From Prorocentrum cordatum (Eukaryota; Sar; Dinophyceae; Prorocentrales; Prorocentraceae): DNA of 64,000 nt. This document shows, piece by piece, positions 1 to 9,374 of this stretch. Both the position numbers and the translations under genes were made by a program. Where the stretch lies: positions 12,501 to 76,500 of the forward strand of contig CAUYUJ010002061.1 in the NCBI GenBank assembly GCA_963575745.1, in the 5' to 3' direction. Each line of letters begins with the position of its first letter. Positions within the stretch are counted from its first letter, which is position 1. The notes beneath the pieces are model-generated. The model was given only the letters and a program-made list of their open reading frames with translations. It was not told the DNA's origin and did not search any database.

Positions 1-37
1 AGTAGTAGTAGTAGTAGTAGTAGTAATCGTAGTAATC

Positions 38-90
<53 letters not shown>

Positions 91-118
91 CGTAGTCGTA
101 GTAGTAGTAGTAAAAGGA

Positions 119-198
<80 letters not shown>

Positions 199-199
199 T
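1..199. repeat. (AGT)n trinucleotide microsatellite
   Basis: Nearly pure AGT repeats run from the window edge to 199, interrupted by a few AATCGT and AGTCGT variants and one AAAAGGAGTAGA patch. The array probably continues left of the window. No gene is visible. Confidence 0.97.
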
Positions 200-840
200 G
201 GAGAGCCTCTGGGGGCCTCACAAAAGTTTTCAGGCTTTCCTAAGGCCTTCAGGAGGCCTCCTGGGCGTGTTGTGGGGGCCTCTGGGGGCTTCCTCGGGCC
301 ACCCTGCCTCCAACCGCGGTCTCCTTGAACGACCGGGTTACGATTTGGGATGCTTCGGAGGGTGTCTTGGGGCCATTTTGGGCCGCCATGGGGTTCTCTG
401 AGGGCCATATTGGACCCCCGTTGTGCCGTTCTAGGGCTCTCTTTGACTGCCTGGAAGCCCTTTCCGATGGTTGTGGGGCGATTCTGGAGCCTCCCAGGCA
501 GTTTCGGACGCCCAGAAGACCGCCGTCTTGGAGCGTTGGGAATCCGAAAAGAGGAGAACAGTAAAATTCACGAAAACCCAATCAAAATTCAATGATTTTA
601 TCCCTTGGGGTCTTCTTGGGAGTGCTCTTGCAGGCCTCTTGGGACGTTTCGGAGCGATCTTTGGGGGTATGACGGCTTCTTGGGGGTGGTCGAGGACCGT
701 ATTGGGGCTCTCTGGGGTTGTTTCGGGAGCGCGCCAGAACGCCCAGAACCCGTCTGGGGCCGTCTTCGGGCTCTCGTGAGGTTCTCCCGGGTCGTCTGAA
801 GGGTTGCCCGGAGGCCCGGGGAGGGCCAAATTCGTTAGGA
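200..840 (+). repeat. Interspersed repeat family A, copy A1
   Basis: This GC-rich sequence is built from phrases such as GGCCTCTTGGG spaced about 10-11 bp apart. Its core (GAACGACCGGGTTACGATTT near 328, then a TGCTTCGGAGGGTGTCTTGG phrase) recurs in copies A2, A3 and A4. It also carries a short AT-rich module (about 545-600) and ends GGAGGGCCAAATTCGTTAG. The same material is present in reverse orientation at about 25548-26200 at high identity by eye. Open frames on both strands (Gly/Leu/Trp-rich forward, Pro/Arg/Lys-rich reverse) reflect composition. No transposase or RT motif is seen. Confidence 0.75.
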
Positions 841-1259
841 GGCAGGTTTTGTTTTTGGTTGTCTTTCCAATGTTTTCTTTTTTCGGTGTCCATATTAAAA
901 TTTGTGAGTCGGAAAATATGAATGTTTGTGTGTATATATATATATATGTGTATACTTACACGCTGCACACACATATAACCTATATATGTTTATGTATAGA
1001 AATGTTTTTGCATAGATATACAGCTATGCATACATGTGTACACACGTTGGATTGCAACAAACCTTAAAAGTTATTCGTGTAAGTCCTAAAACCTAGCCAT
1101 CTGTGCGTACGTATGTATGTGTGCATAGTAAACATTTATGGATCTGCGTATATACTCATATATATATATGTATGAGTATGTAGATATGAGAGTACAACCA
1201 TAAACGCGCATGTATTTACATGCGCGTATAGACATGCATATTTGCAAATCTGCGTATAC
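841..1259. repeat. AT-rich TA/TG/CATA simple sequence after A1
   Basis: The stretch starts T-rich, then becomes TGTGTATATATAT from about 925 and continues as interspersed TATG, CATA and TACA words to about 1260. It sits at the 3' end of copy A1, the position where other family A copies also carry dinucleotide sequence. No gene is visible. Confidence 0.7.
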
Positions 1260-2150
1260 ATGACTCCATAGCGCTATGCACGTTGATCCCTGAATGTTGG
1301 CACGAAAGCGGAACAGCGGGAAGTCAAAGTAGACAATTGAGCGATAATTGTTTGTTGCCATTTCCATCATCATTTTTGCAATCTTGTGACTAGCTATATT
1401 TTCCCTTAGGTTTCATGTTCCTCTTCCTCATGTTCGCACTAGCCTGCAAATTCCTCCCCATCCTCCTCAAGTCTTTTTGCGGAGGCTCCTCCTTGGAGAG
1501 CTTCCTGTTGGCCCCACGCAAGTTTTTAGGGGCTTCTAGGGGCCTTCTGCCTTCTGGAGGATCTCTTGGCGCATTTTGGAGCCTCTGGAGGCTTCCTCTG
1601 GCCACCCTGGTTTCAACTGCAGTCTCCCTGAACGACCGGGTCACGATTTGTAGTAATTCGGGGGGCGTTTGGGGACCATCTTGGGCCGTAGTGGGTTCTC
1701 GCTTCTGGCAAACTTGGGGCCCAGCTGGGCAGTTTGAGAGCTCTCTTGGACTAACTGGAAGCCTTCTCGGGTAGTGCTGGGGCGATTTTCGGGCCTGCTG
1801 GGCGGTTCCGGACGCCTGGAAGACCGAAGAATAGACCATTCCCCAAAGTATATAAGACCCACGGGGCATCATTGCTTTTTTGCTTGCTGAAGGCCTGTTG
1901 GGGGTCTTCTTTGGGTCGTCTCCGGACGTCTGGTGGGTGTCTGGGGCCTCTTGGGGCCATCGGGAGGCCTTTCGACCGCCCTCCTGACCGATTCGGGCCC
2001 GTTGCATAGGCCCAGCCCGAGGGACCTTCCGCAGGAGTGTCCAATTGGGCCGCCCCCGGGGCCACGGATCTGGGGGGCCTCGTTTTGGAGGGGGAGGGGG
2101 ACGGTGTATTACCCCATTTCCTCGGCTTGTAAAAATATAACAAGAAGAGG
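1260..2150 (+). repeat. Interspersed repeat family A, copy A2 (longer 5' end)
   Basis: The copy starts with a degenerate version of the family 5' module, including GCGATAA near 1343 and a TTGCC word. It then has a CTTCCTCATGTTCGC phrase (about 1423), the CTTTTTGCGGAGGCTCCTCC phrase (1472), the GAACGACCGGGTCACGATTT core (1631) and CTTGGG phrases. It ends CGGCTTGTAAAAATATAAC before a CA array. The 5' module matches copies A3 and A4. Confidence 0.72.
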
Positions 2151-2260
2151 AACACACACACACACACACAGACACAGACACACAGACACACACACACACA
2201 CACGACGCACACACTCTCTCACACACGCACACACGGCGCACACTCACACATACACGCATG
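2151..2260. repeat. (CA)n microsatellite, 3' tail of A2
   Basis: CACACACA with occasional GACA, CGCA and CTCT interruptions follows copy A2 directly. It is probably the simple-sequence tail of that copy. Confidence 0.9.
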
Positions 2261-2390
2261 TGCATCTTGCACGACGTAGTTTGTGCAACATATGATGCAC
2301 CACATAGCATGCACCGCCTACTTGGCACGACGCAGATTGCACCCCACATGTTGCGCGTCCCAGCTTGCAACCAATGTGTTGCACGGTATC
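2261..2390. repeat. Degenerate ~14-nt repeat with TTGCACCAC/TTGCAACA words
   Basis: Words such as CTTGCACGACGTAG, TTGTGCAACATATG, GATTGCACCCCACATG and GCTTGCAACC follow each other at roughly 13-16 nt spacing. The same word family occurs at about 16910-16950, 17125-17235 and 22015-22070, so it is a shared degenerate repeat. Confidence 0.5.
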
Positions 2391-3084
2391 TGCTCTCCTT
2401 CGAAAAGAAAGAGAGGCTCCACCCCCCTTCCCCCTCCCGTAGGTAGCGCCCACACCCGGGACACTGCAAGTTACATACGAGTCTGCCCCACCGCTCATTC
2501 TCTATTTGAATTCGTTGTCTCCCAGCCAGCCAGGTATCGCCTCACGACCGTCCTCTTATTCATTTTCATCAAGTGCGATATGCGCGCACCCGTTTATCTT
2601 AGACGGTCACTGTCCAACAACCACTCACAACAGATGGCACAAATCCACACGCTCGCGCATATGTCGAACTCGTACCAAACACAGGAGGTCTGGAAGCATG
2701 CCAGCACAATAACAGTTTAAGCACACATCCATCAGTTTGTCATCACAAGTGTTGCAGAGGTTCTGCCAGCGCGCACTTCGACGCCACATGATTTTACAGA
2801 ATCTCGTCCAGAGCCCGCCTTCTTCATCTCACCAAGCAGGGCATCCCCGTTGATGCAGCATGCGACCAGTGCGCGAATACGTATCAAATAGTAGCTTTCG
2901 GGGCACGCGCGCGCCGCCACGCGGGCGTGTTGAAATCCGTCCAAAACCTTCGTTTTCGAAGTATGTCATGCTGTATGTCTTGGAACACATGTGAACAGCA
3001 GCCACGTGCCTGTCAACCGAGAGCCTGCCACGTGTATGGAATGTGTTTGATGACGCTTCGAACCCAAGAGTTTGTTCTATCCTC
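2391..3084. other. Unassigned sequence, no gene seen
   Basis: Mixed-composition DNA without recognisable coding structure. Open frames are short and overlap on both strands. I see no repeat shared with the rest of the window. Confidence 0.5.
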
Positions 3085-3317
3085 ACGCCCCCGGTGAAAT
3101 TCTGGAGGGCCACGAATGCTTCAAGCCCGAGACGACGCCAAGGAGGCTCCCAGAGGCCCTGAGAGGCCCCCAGGAGCTCCCTGAGAGGCACGACGAGGCC
3201 CTCAACAAGGGCCCCCAGACGCCACAGATGGCTTCCAATAGACCGCCAAGATGCCCTCGAGAGGGCCCCAGGAGTTCAGGACGGTCCAGGGTATTCCAGG
3301 GTGGCCCAAAAGGCCCC
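3085..3317 (-). repeat. CTTGGG-type repeat fragment directly upstream of the retrogene
   Basis: Read on the minus strand, this is the same phrase-built sequence as family A (CTCTCAGGG, CCTCTTGG-like words at 10-11 bp spacing). It stops where the spliced-leader relics begin at 3318, so the retrogene may have inserted next to or into this repeat. Confidence 0.55.
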
Positions 3318-3374
3318 TCCATAGCAATTTTGGCTCAAGTCATTTTGGCTGAAGCGTAGCGCTTTTGGCGGAAG
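3318..3374 (+). other. Three tandem relics of the dinoflagellate spliced leader (DinoSL)
   Basis: Positions 3318-3339 match the 22-nt DinoSL at 20 of 22 positions (the last 20 nt read CATAGCAATTTTGGCTCAAG after TC). Positions 3340-3354 (TCATTTTGGCTGAAG) match its last 15 nt at 13 of 15. That is the form expected if the AG inside the older leader was used as the trans-splice acceptor. Positions 3355-3374 (CGTAGCGCTTTTGGCGGAAG) match at 16 of 20. Genomic DinoSL relics are the accepted footprint of trans-spliced mRNA that was reverse-transcribed and reinserted. Stacked relics imply more than one round, with the most divergent relic next to the gene. No functional SL RNA gene is implied. Confidence 0.87.
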
Positions 3375-3422
3375 CTCACAATTTCCAAGCGGAGCTTTTG
3401 ACATCGTCGTCAGTCTTACGTC
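3375..3422 (+). other. 5' UTR remnant of the retroposed mRNA
   Basis: These 48 nt lie between the last leader relic and the start codon. An in-frame TGA at 3399-3401 precedes the ATG and no other in-frame ATG intervenes, which fixes 3423 as the start. Confidence 0.65.
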
Positions 3423-5390
3423 ATGGTGAACATCTTTGTGGTAGCTGCACTTCTCTGCCAGAGAGGCTTCGCACGTCCAGACTTTGTGAAGACGTTATCT
3501 TGTATGAGTTTGCAGGACTATACGTTTCACGCCTTCGATGGGAATGGAACTGGCAAGTTGCTATCCAATCCACAGGGTGATGGTTGTGATGGTGTTGAGA
3601 TGAGCTCTTCGACTGATGATGGGCTTGCAGCGTCCTTTCAAAGCCCTCGGATGTCTGCACGACCAGGCCGCAAGATGACAGCTACGTTTTTCCTCATGAC
3701 GCAGTCGTTGATTCCAATCCCTGGCGGTCTGGACAAAGGCGCTGCTGCTCTCACAGGTGGTGTGTACCTGCATTTCTTCGATGCCAATGGCGACAGTGGA
3801 GCATGGAACCCGCAGTTTGGTGAACTTGCTCCAAGCGACACTGGTGGAAAATGGGTGGCGCGCTCAAGTAGTTTCGTAGTACCAACAACAGCTGTGACCG
3901 TCGATGTCCACGTGGCATTTGCAGCTCACACTTCCACATATTCGCCGAATCGAATGACAGGCGGTCGTGCAACAGGACGGGTGTCTATTGCTTCGCTCAC
4001 ATTGACGGACGTTGGCGCAGCTGACCCACTGCCACCAACAGTTCAGGTTCCCGATCCTTTAATTCAAGGAGCCCTCGAACAAGCATTCAAGTGTTTGCAT
4101 AATTCGCGTCAGAGTGGCAATTTTACAGTCGGAGCTGGCTATACTATCAGTGGCAACATATCGCCTGACTTGACATTTGGACTCCATGGCATACGACGAA
4201 CAGCTCATGATTCTTATGTGGAGCAGATTTCGAAGCAGTGGGAATGGCACACACCTGACGCTAGTGGTAAGTATACAGCCGGGCGTGTGATGGGACAAAT
4301 CTATTGGCCATTGGGTGTTGACAACATCTTCTCGTACACGGGAGATACTGAATATTTGAAGCGCCTGTTGCCAAGGGTTGATGCTTCCATTGCTTTTGTA
4401 CATGACCATTCTGATGAAAATGGCCTTGCGACCCTCGTCCCATTGGGACAAGGTCACATGGGTGGTGGCGCTGATTGGGTCGATTGGTACGGCACACGTT
4501 TGCAGGGAAGGACGTTTAATTTTCATCAGTGGTATGTGCGCACCCTACAGCGTTTTTCACAATTACATGCGGAGTTCAAAAACACTTTTGGAAACGAGAC
4601 CTTGAGCTCGATCTACAGTATGCGGGCGGATGCCTTGCTCAAGACGCTGCGCGAAGCGTATTGGCGTGGCGATCATTGGCTGACCAATCCAGACTATGCC
4701 GATGAGGGACAGTGGTTCGATGACACAGTCTGGTCCATATTTCATGGTGTTGCCAATTCAACGCAAAGACATATCTTGTGGTCGCAGATGGATGGGAACC
4801 AAAGCTTCATCGAGGGTGTGCCAACCCGATGGGCTGCCTTCAAAAACGACCACTGGTACTGCTCATGGTTTGGCAGGCTGGGGGCTGGTGACATCATGGC
4901 ACGCTACAAGTATTCGCAGTCAGCCAGAGCGTTCACCCTCTTGCAGCGAATAAGCTCTGTTATCGCTAAACACCAAAATATCTACGAAGGGTATGACATG
5001 TCTGGTTGTGGGCTCCAGAAGTGCGGTTGCACCACTTCCGGTTTCGGAGATTATTTGGAACATTGTGGTGGTTTGATTTGGGCAGTTGTTGAAGGCGTCT
5101 TCGGCCTTGACTTTGACTCCGGCGATGGTTTCGTTGCAACGATCGAGCCTCGCTTTCCGGATTCCTGGCCCAACGCAAGTCTCACGACAAGTCTCCGCGG
5201 CAGGCAATTGTCAGTGGTTTGGCATGGATCTACATTAACCCTCAAGGCTAAATACATGGATGAGGTTGAGAAATATGAAAAACTCCTCGTGCGAGTGAAG
5301 GGTTGCAGGCCGCCATCTCCAGTCATCCTCGAGCTCGAATCCGGCAGACCTGAAAGCATCGATTGCGCACTTCGTGAGCTGCACGTTTGA
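3423..5390 (+). CDS. Secreted six-hairpin glycosidase-like protein (intronless retrogene)
   Basis: One uninterrupted 655-codon frame. Residues 1-18 look like a signal peptide (hydrophobic NIFVVAALL, possible cleavage near GFA-RP), so the product is probably secreted or enters the endomembrane system. Residues about 20-205 look like a beta-sandwich domain. Residues about 210-560 look like an (alpha/alpha)6 six-hairpin catalytic barrel, with YWPLGVDNIF (295-304), an acidic-aromatic GADWVDWYG (349-357), WFDDTVWSIF (431-440), NDHWYCSWFGR (475-485) and EHCGGLIWAVVEGVFG (546-561). A short beta-rich tail follows. This layout resembles alpha-L-rhamnosidase-like and related six-hairpin glycosidases. 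The substrate is unknown. Acidic residues in WVDWYG and WFDD are candidates for catalysis, not proven. Several N-glycosylation sequons (for example NFT 233, NIS 245, NET 391) fit a secretory route. The lack of introns together with the upstream leader relics indicates retroposition. No poly(A) tract is visible after the stop. The intact frame suggests a young or still expressed copy. Confidence is high that it is real and moderate on the fold. Confidence 0.85.
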   Translation: MVNIFVVAALLCQRGFARPDFVKTLSCMSLQDYTFHAFDGNGTGKLLSNPQGDGCDGVEMSSSTDDGLAASFQSPRMSARPGRKMTATFFLMTQSLIPIPGGLDKGAAALTGGVYLHFFDANGDSGAWNPQFGELAPSDTGGKWVARSSSFVVPTTAVTVDVHVAFAAHTSTYSPNRMTGGRATGRVSIASLTLTDVGAADPLPPTVQVPDPLIQGALEQAFKCLHNSRQSGNFTVGAGYTISGNISPDLTFGLHGIRRTAHDSYVEQISKQWEWHTPDASGKYTAGRVMGQIYWPLGVDNIFSYTGDTEYLKRLLPRVDASIAFVHDHSDENGLATLVPLGQGHMGGGADWVDWYGTRLQGRTFNFHQWYVRTLQRFSQLHAEFKNTFGNETLSSIYSMRADALLKTLREAYWRGDHWLTNPDYADEGQWFDDTVWSIFHGVANSTQRHILWSQMDGNQSFIEGVPTRWAAFKNDHWYCSWFGRLGAGDIMARYKYSQSARAFTLLQRISSVIAKHQNIYEGYDMSGCGLQKCGCTTSGFGDYLEHCGGLIWAVVEGVFGLDFDSGDGFVATIEPRFPDSWPNASLTTSLRGRQLSVVWHGSTLTLKAKYMDEVEKYEKLLVRVKGCRPPSPVILELESGRPESIDCALRELHV

Positions 5391-5690
5391 AGCTGCGGCC
5401 ATGATAGGATACTACGCTCTAGCTGATCTCTTTAACAAAACATTCAGCTGCATGCGGCACACGGAACAGCGCAATTCCGACGACTGTTCTGAATTGGGAT
5501 GGGTCGTGAACTCGATTTCGTCTTCGTCCGTGCGACTGGGGTGAGGTCGACTTCACGCCCCGCTGCAGTTCAGTGAGCGGTCTGAACTGAGACGGGTCGT
5601 GAACTCGACCTTATCGTCGTCCGCGCGGTGAGAAGGAGGAGGAGGTGGAGGACAGGGAGAACATAAAGACAAGGAGGAAAAGACCTCTTA
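5391..5690 (+). other. Downstream flank with a ~94-bp-spaced duplication
   Basis: After the stop codon there is no poly(A) run. The phrase GGGTCGTGAACTCGA occurs near 5502 and again near 5596 with similar flanks (TCGTCTTCGTCCGTGCG versus TCGTCGTCCGCGCG). This indicates a two-copy tandem duplication of about 94 bp. No gene is visible. Confidence 0.55.
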
Positions 5691-6190
5691 GGGGCTCTCT
5701 GGGGGCCTCTTGGGAGCCTGATGGGGGCCTCTTGGGGGCCTCTTGGGGGCCTCTCGGGACTTCTCGGGGCCTCTTGGGGCCTCTTGGGGGCCTCTTGGAG
5801 CTTCTTAGGCAGTTTTAGTGGGCTCTTTGCCCGTGCGACACATTCAGAGGCCGTCTTAAGGGGTCTCTCTGGGCGGCCTTGGTGCCCTCTTGGGGCGCTT
5901 GAGGGTCGTCTTGGGACCCTCTTGGGAGGCTCGTCGGCGATCTCGGGGTCCTCTTGGGCCGACTTGCGGCGCTTTTTGTGGGCCCCATGGGCTTCCTGGA
6001 GCTATCCTGGAGGCCTCTTGGGCAGTCTTGGGAGGTCGGGGACCCAAAGTGAGAAACTCACAATCTTTCAAACACCCACCAGGCAAATCAATATGTTTCG
6101 TCTCCTCGGAGGCCTCTTGGGGGCCCATTTGGGCCTCTTGGGACCGTCGAGGGGGGCGTCTTGGCCCGTCTGGCGCATTACGTGGGCGTG
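5690..6190 (+). repeat. CTTGGG-type repeat, family B copy B1
   Basis: The first part is near-perfect CCTCTTGGGGG phrases at 10-11 bp spacing. From about 5830 it follows the family B order: a CCCGTGCGACACATTC phrase, GCGATCTCGGGGTCCTCTTG, GGCCGACTTG, then GTGAGAAACTCACAATCTTT and a CAAACACCCA word. The same order appears at 13500-13745 and 13800-14070, with a unit near 320 bp. No protein domain is recognised. Confidence 0.7.
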
Positions 6191-6229
6191 ATTCGAATGT
6201 TGCCCTTTTTTGGCGTAGCCGAGGTGATG

Positions 6230-7250
6230 GCTACGATGAATCCGAACGCTGTTGTGGCATGAGAGGGTGCTTCCATCGGTGTCGTTGCGGTGTGGAGCTG
6301 GCTGCACCGAAATACAATCAGCGCTACTTGGGCCCAGCAGCGCCTGAGCACCACAGTGACAGTGAGCGCACTCAGACGCCTGTGGACACAACATCGCCAA
6401 TCTCCTCCTCCCTTATCCTTCCACCCCTCCTCCCTCCAACTTGGTCCAAAAGTTGCAGCGGGGACACACCGGACGAATTTGTATTGGATTTGCGCTGGAA
6501 ATCGAGCCTGTTGCGACCGCATGCGCATTTCTTCCAAGAGAGTAGTTTACCTCTTGGATTCGGCCTGAGCTCGATCAATACTCCCTGAGTCCAACAACGC
6601 CTCAGCACCAATGTGACTCTGAACACACTGCCGGGACCTTGCCAGTGAACACCAGGCACGCAGAGCACAACAACATCGATAAGCCCTGAAAGTTGATCGA
6701 TGCAAGCTCCACCCGCACCCTTCCACCCCTCCTCCCTCCAACATGTCCCAAATGTTGCAACGAGGACAAGCTGGATAAATTTGAATTGGATTTGCGATAA
6801 GAATCGAGACTGTTGCGACCACGCGCACATTTACTGCTCGAAGGCCATGTCTTGACTGCTGGATTGGGCCTCGGAGTCAGATCAACACCACCCGAGTCCA
6901 GCAACGCCTGAGCACCACTGTGAGTATGAGCGCCCCGTCGCCTGATGACGCCACATAGCCAGTGAACACCACTGCTGACAAGCAGCTCAAGTATGCAGAG
7001 CACAACAATATCAATAAACCCTGAAACCTGATCGATGCAAGCTCCTCCCTCATCCTTCCACCCCTTCTCCTTCCAACTTGGCCCAAACAGTGCAGCGAAG
7101 ACACACTGGACGAATTTATATTGGATTTGCTCTGGAAATCGACACTGTTGCGACCACGCGCGCATTTACTGCCAGAAGGTCGAGTTTTGACTGCTGGATT
7201 GGGCCTCGGAGCCAGGGTCAAATCAAGAAAAAAAATCCGGGGGAAGGATC
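6230..7250 (+). repeat. Tandem array, ~300-340-bp unit, about 2.7 copies
   Basis: The block CTCCAACTTGGTCCAAAAG / ATTGGATTTGCGCTGGAAAT / CTGTTGCGACC / GGATTCGGCCTGAG recurs near 6437, 6738 and 7075, spaced about 301 and 336 bp. The link region (CAACGCCTGAGCACCAC) recurs near 6340, 6595 and 6902. Units have diverged by indels. Overlapping frames are repeat artefacts. Confidence 0.75.
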
Positions 7251-7289
7251 CAACCATATGCAGTTGTGACTACCGCAATTGTGAACCTC

Positions 7290-8905
7290 TTTTTCGGTGG
7301 CGATCCCTATGGGGCCACGAACCGTGCGATGGGTGTGCCGACATGTGTGGCGGGGTACACCGAACGGAAACGGTAGGCCTGAGCACGGGGGACTGAGCGC
7401 GGGTGAGACTGAGCGCGAGCGCGTCTGATTGTGATTCAGTCTGCGTGCGAGTTAGTCTATGTGCATGAATGCGAGCATGGATACGCCGGGTGTAGATGGA
7501 TATGATTGTGAATATTGGGCGTGGCGGGGGCCGAACGGGCCACGAAGCGTATGAGGGGCGTATTGGGTGTGGCGAAGCCGCAGGTGAAATTCCCTATGGG
7601 GCCACGAAACATTGTACTGGGTGTCGTGGACGCATGCGGACAACCCCATTGGGGCTTTCGGTGGAGCTCCCTATAAGGCCACGGGGCGCTGTGCTGGGCG
7701 TGGCGGACGCATGTGGCCACCCCCACTGGAGCCTTAGGTGGAGCTCCCTATGTGGCTGGGGCCACGAATCGCTGTACTGGGTGTGGCGGACGCATGTGGC
7801 CACCCCCACTGGGGCCTTGTGTGGAGCTCCCTATGGGGCCACGAATCGCTGTACTGGGTGTGGCGGACGCATGTGGCCACCCCCACTGGGGCCTTGTGTG
7901 GAGCTCCCTATGGGGCCACGAGGCGCTGTACTGGGTGTGCCGGACGCATGTGGCCACACCTACTGGGCTTTCGGTGGAACTCCCCACGGGGCCACGAAAC
8001 GCTGTACTGGGTGTGGCGGTCGCATGTGACCACCATTCGGGTTTTTAGGTGGAGTTCCTTATGGGGCCGCGAAACGCTGTAATAGGTGTGGCGGACCCAT
8101 GTGGCCACCCCTACTGAAGCCTCAAGTGGAGCTCCTTATTGGGCCACGAACCGCTGTACTTGATGTGGCGAACGCATGTGGCCACCCCCACTGGGGCCTT
8201 GGGTGGCGCTCCGTATGGGACCACGAAACGTTGTACTGGGTGTGGCGGACGCATGTGGCCACCCCCATTGGGGACTTGGGTGGAGCTCCTTATGGTCCCT
8301 ATGGGGCCACGAAGCGCTGTACTGGGTGTGGCGGACGCATGTGGCCACCCCCACTGGGGCCTTGGGTGGAGCTCCCTATGGGGCCACGGAGCGCTGTGCT
8401 AGGTGTGGCGGACCCATGTGGGGCCTTGTGTGGAGCTCCCTATGGGGCCACGAATCGCTGTACTGGGTGTGGCGGACGCATGTGGCCACCCCCACTGGGG
8501 CCTTGGGTGGAGCTCCCTATGGGGCCACGACGCGCTGTACTAAGTGTGGTGGGGTCTTAGGTGGAGCTCTTTTTGGGGCCACGAGACGCTGTACTGGGTG
8601 TGGCGGACGCATGTGGCCACCCCCACTGGGGCCTTAGGTGGAGCTCCCTCTGGGGCCACGAAACATTGTACTGGGTGTGGTGGACGCATGTGGCCACCTC
8701 CACTGGGGCGTTGGGTGGAGCTCCCCACGGGGCCACGAAGCGCTGTACTGGGTGTGACGGACGCATGTGGCCACCCCCACTGGGGTTTGTAGGTGGAGCT
8801 CCCTATAAGGCCACGAAGCGCTGTACTGGGTGTGGCGGACGCATGTGGCCACCCCCACTGGGGCCTTGGGTGGAGCTCCCTATGGGGCTACGAAACGTTG
8901 TAGTG
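7290..8905 (+). repeat. 77-bp satellite array, about 20 units
   Basis: The unit reads approximately GGGGCCACGAATCGCTGTAC, then TGGGTGTGGCGGACGCATGT, GGCCACCCCCACTGGGGCC and TTGTGTGGAGCTCCCTAT. Consecutive starts at 7758 and 7835 give 77 bp. A few units are shortened (near 8040, 8420 and 8545). Because 77 is not a multiple of 3 and the plus-strand unit has no stop in any frame, three long overlapping plus-strand frames run through the array. I do not call these genes. Confidence 0.92.
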
Positions 8906-9370
8906 GGTCGGGAGGAGGGGGAGGGGGGAGGGGGAGGAGGGAGGAGGGAGGAGGAAGGAAGGAGACGCTGGGACCGTCTCTTCAAAACGAGGACCCAGCA
9001 CCACAGGATGGTTGGGACCTACTTGGCAAACAACTGGAAGCCGGATAACTGATTCAAGCAGATTGGTTCCAATAGGAACCAGGGCCGAACAAGCGACACA
9101 AGCAAATAGTAGCCTTGTCGGGCGGTTTGGCTCCTAAATTTCCGTGTTAGGGGCAGTACGTTCCCCCCGAAAGGGTGGCGTTGTCTCCCCCCGACACGTC
9201 CCCCTCTTGCAGGGGGGAAGCGCCGCCCTGGGGCCTTTCCTTGCTGAAGGGAAAGCGGTCGGCCAGACCGAGACGCAGCCAAGCGTGGCCAGCGGCGAGG
9301 CGAGAACACATATCGTCGTGGTCGTCGTCGTGGTCGCCGTCGTGGTCGTCGTCGACGCGGCCGTTGGGTT
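8905..9370. other. Purine tract and unassigned sequence
   Basis: A GGGAGGAGGAGGG tract occupies about 8905-8970. The rest to 9300 is mixed sequence with no gene seen. A short (GTC)n patch lies at about 9312-9360. Confidence 0.55.
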
Positions 9371-9374
9371 CCAA

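Noticed and set aside
3375-3401. Possible fourth spliced-leader relic (CTCACAATTTCCAAG)
   Set aside because: Only weak resemblance to the last 15 nt of the leader, with indels needed. Not above chance for such a short word.
5391-5460. Poly(A) tract of the retrogene
   Set aside because: Only a short TTTAACAAAACATT word is present. No A run marks the 3' end.
7290-8905. CRISPR-like array of direct repeats
   Set aside because: 77-bp units are contiguous with no unique spacers, in a eukaryotic genome. Ordinary satellite.
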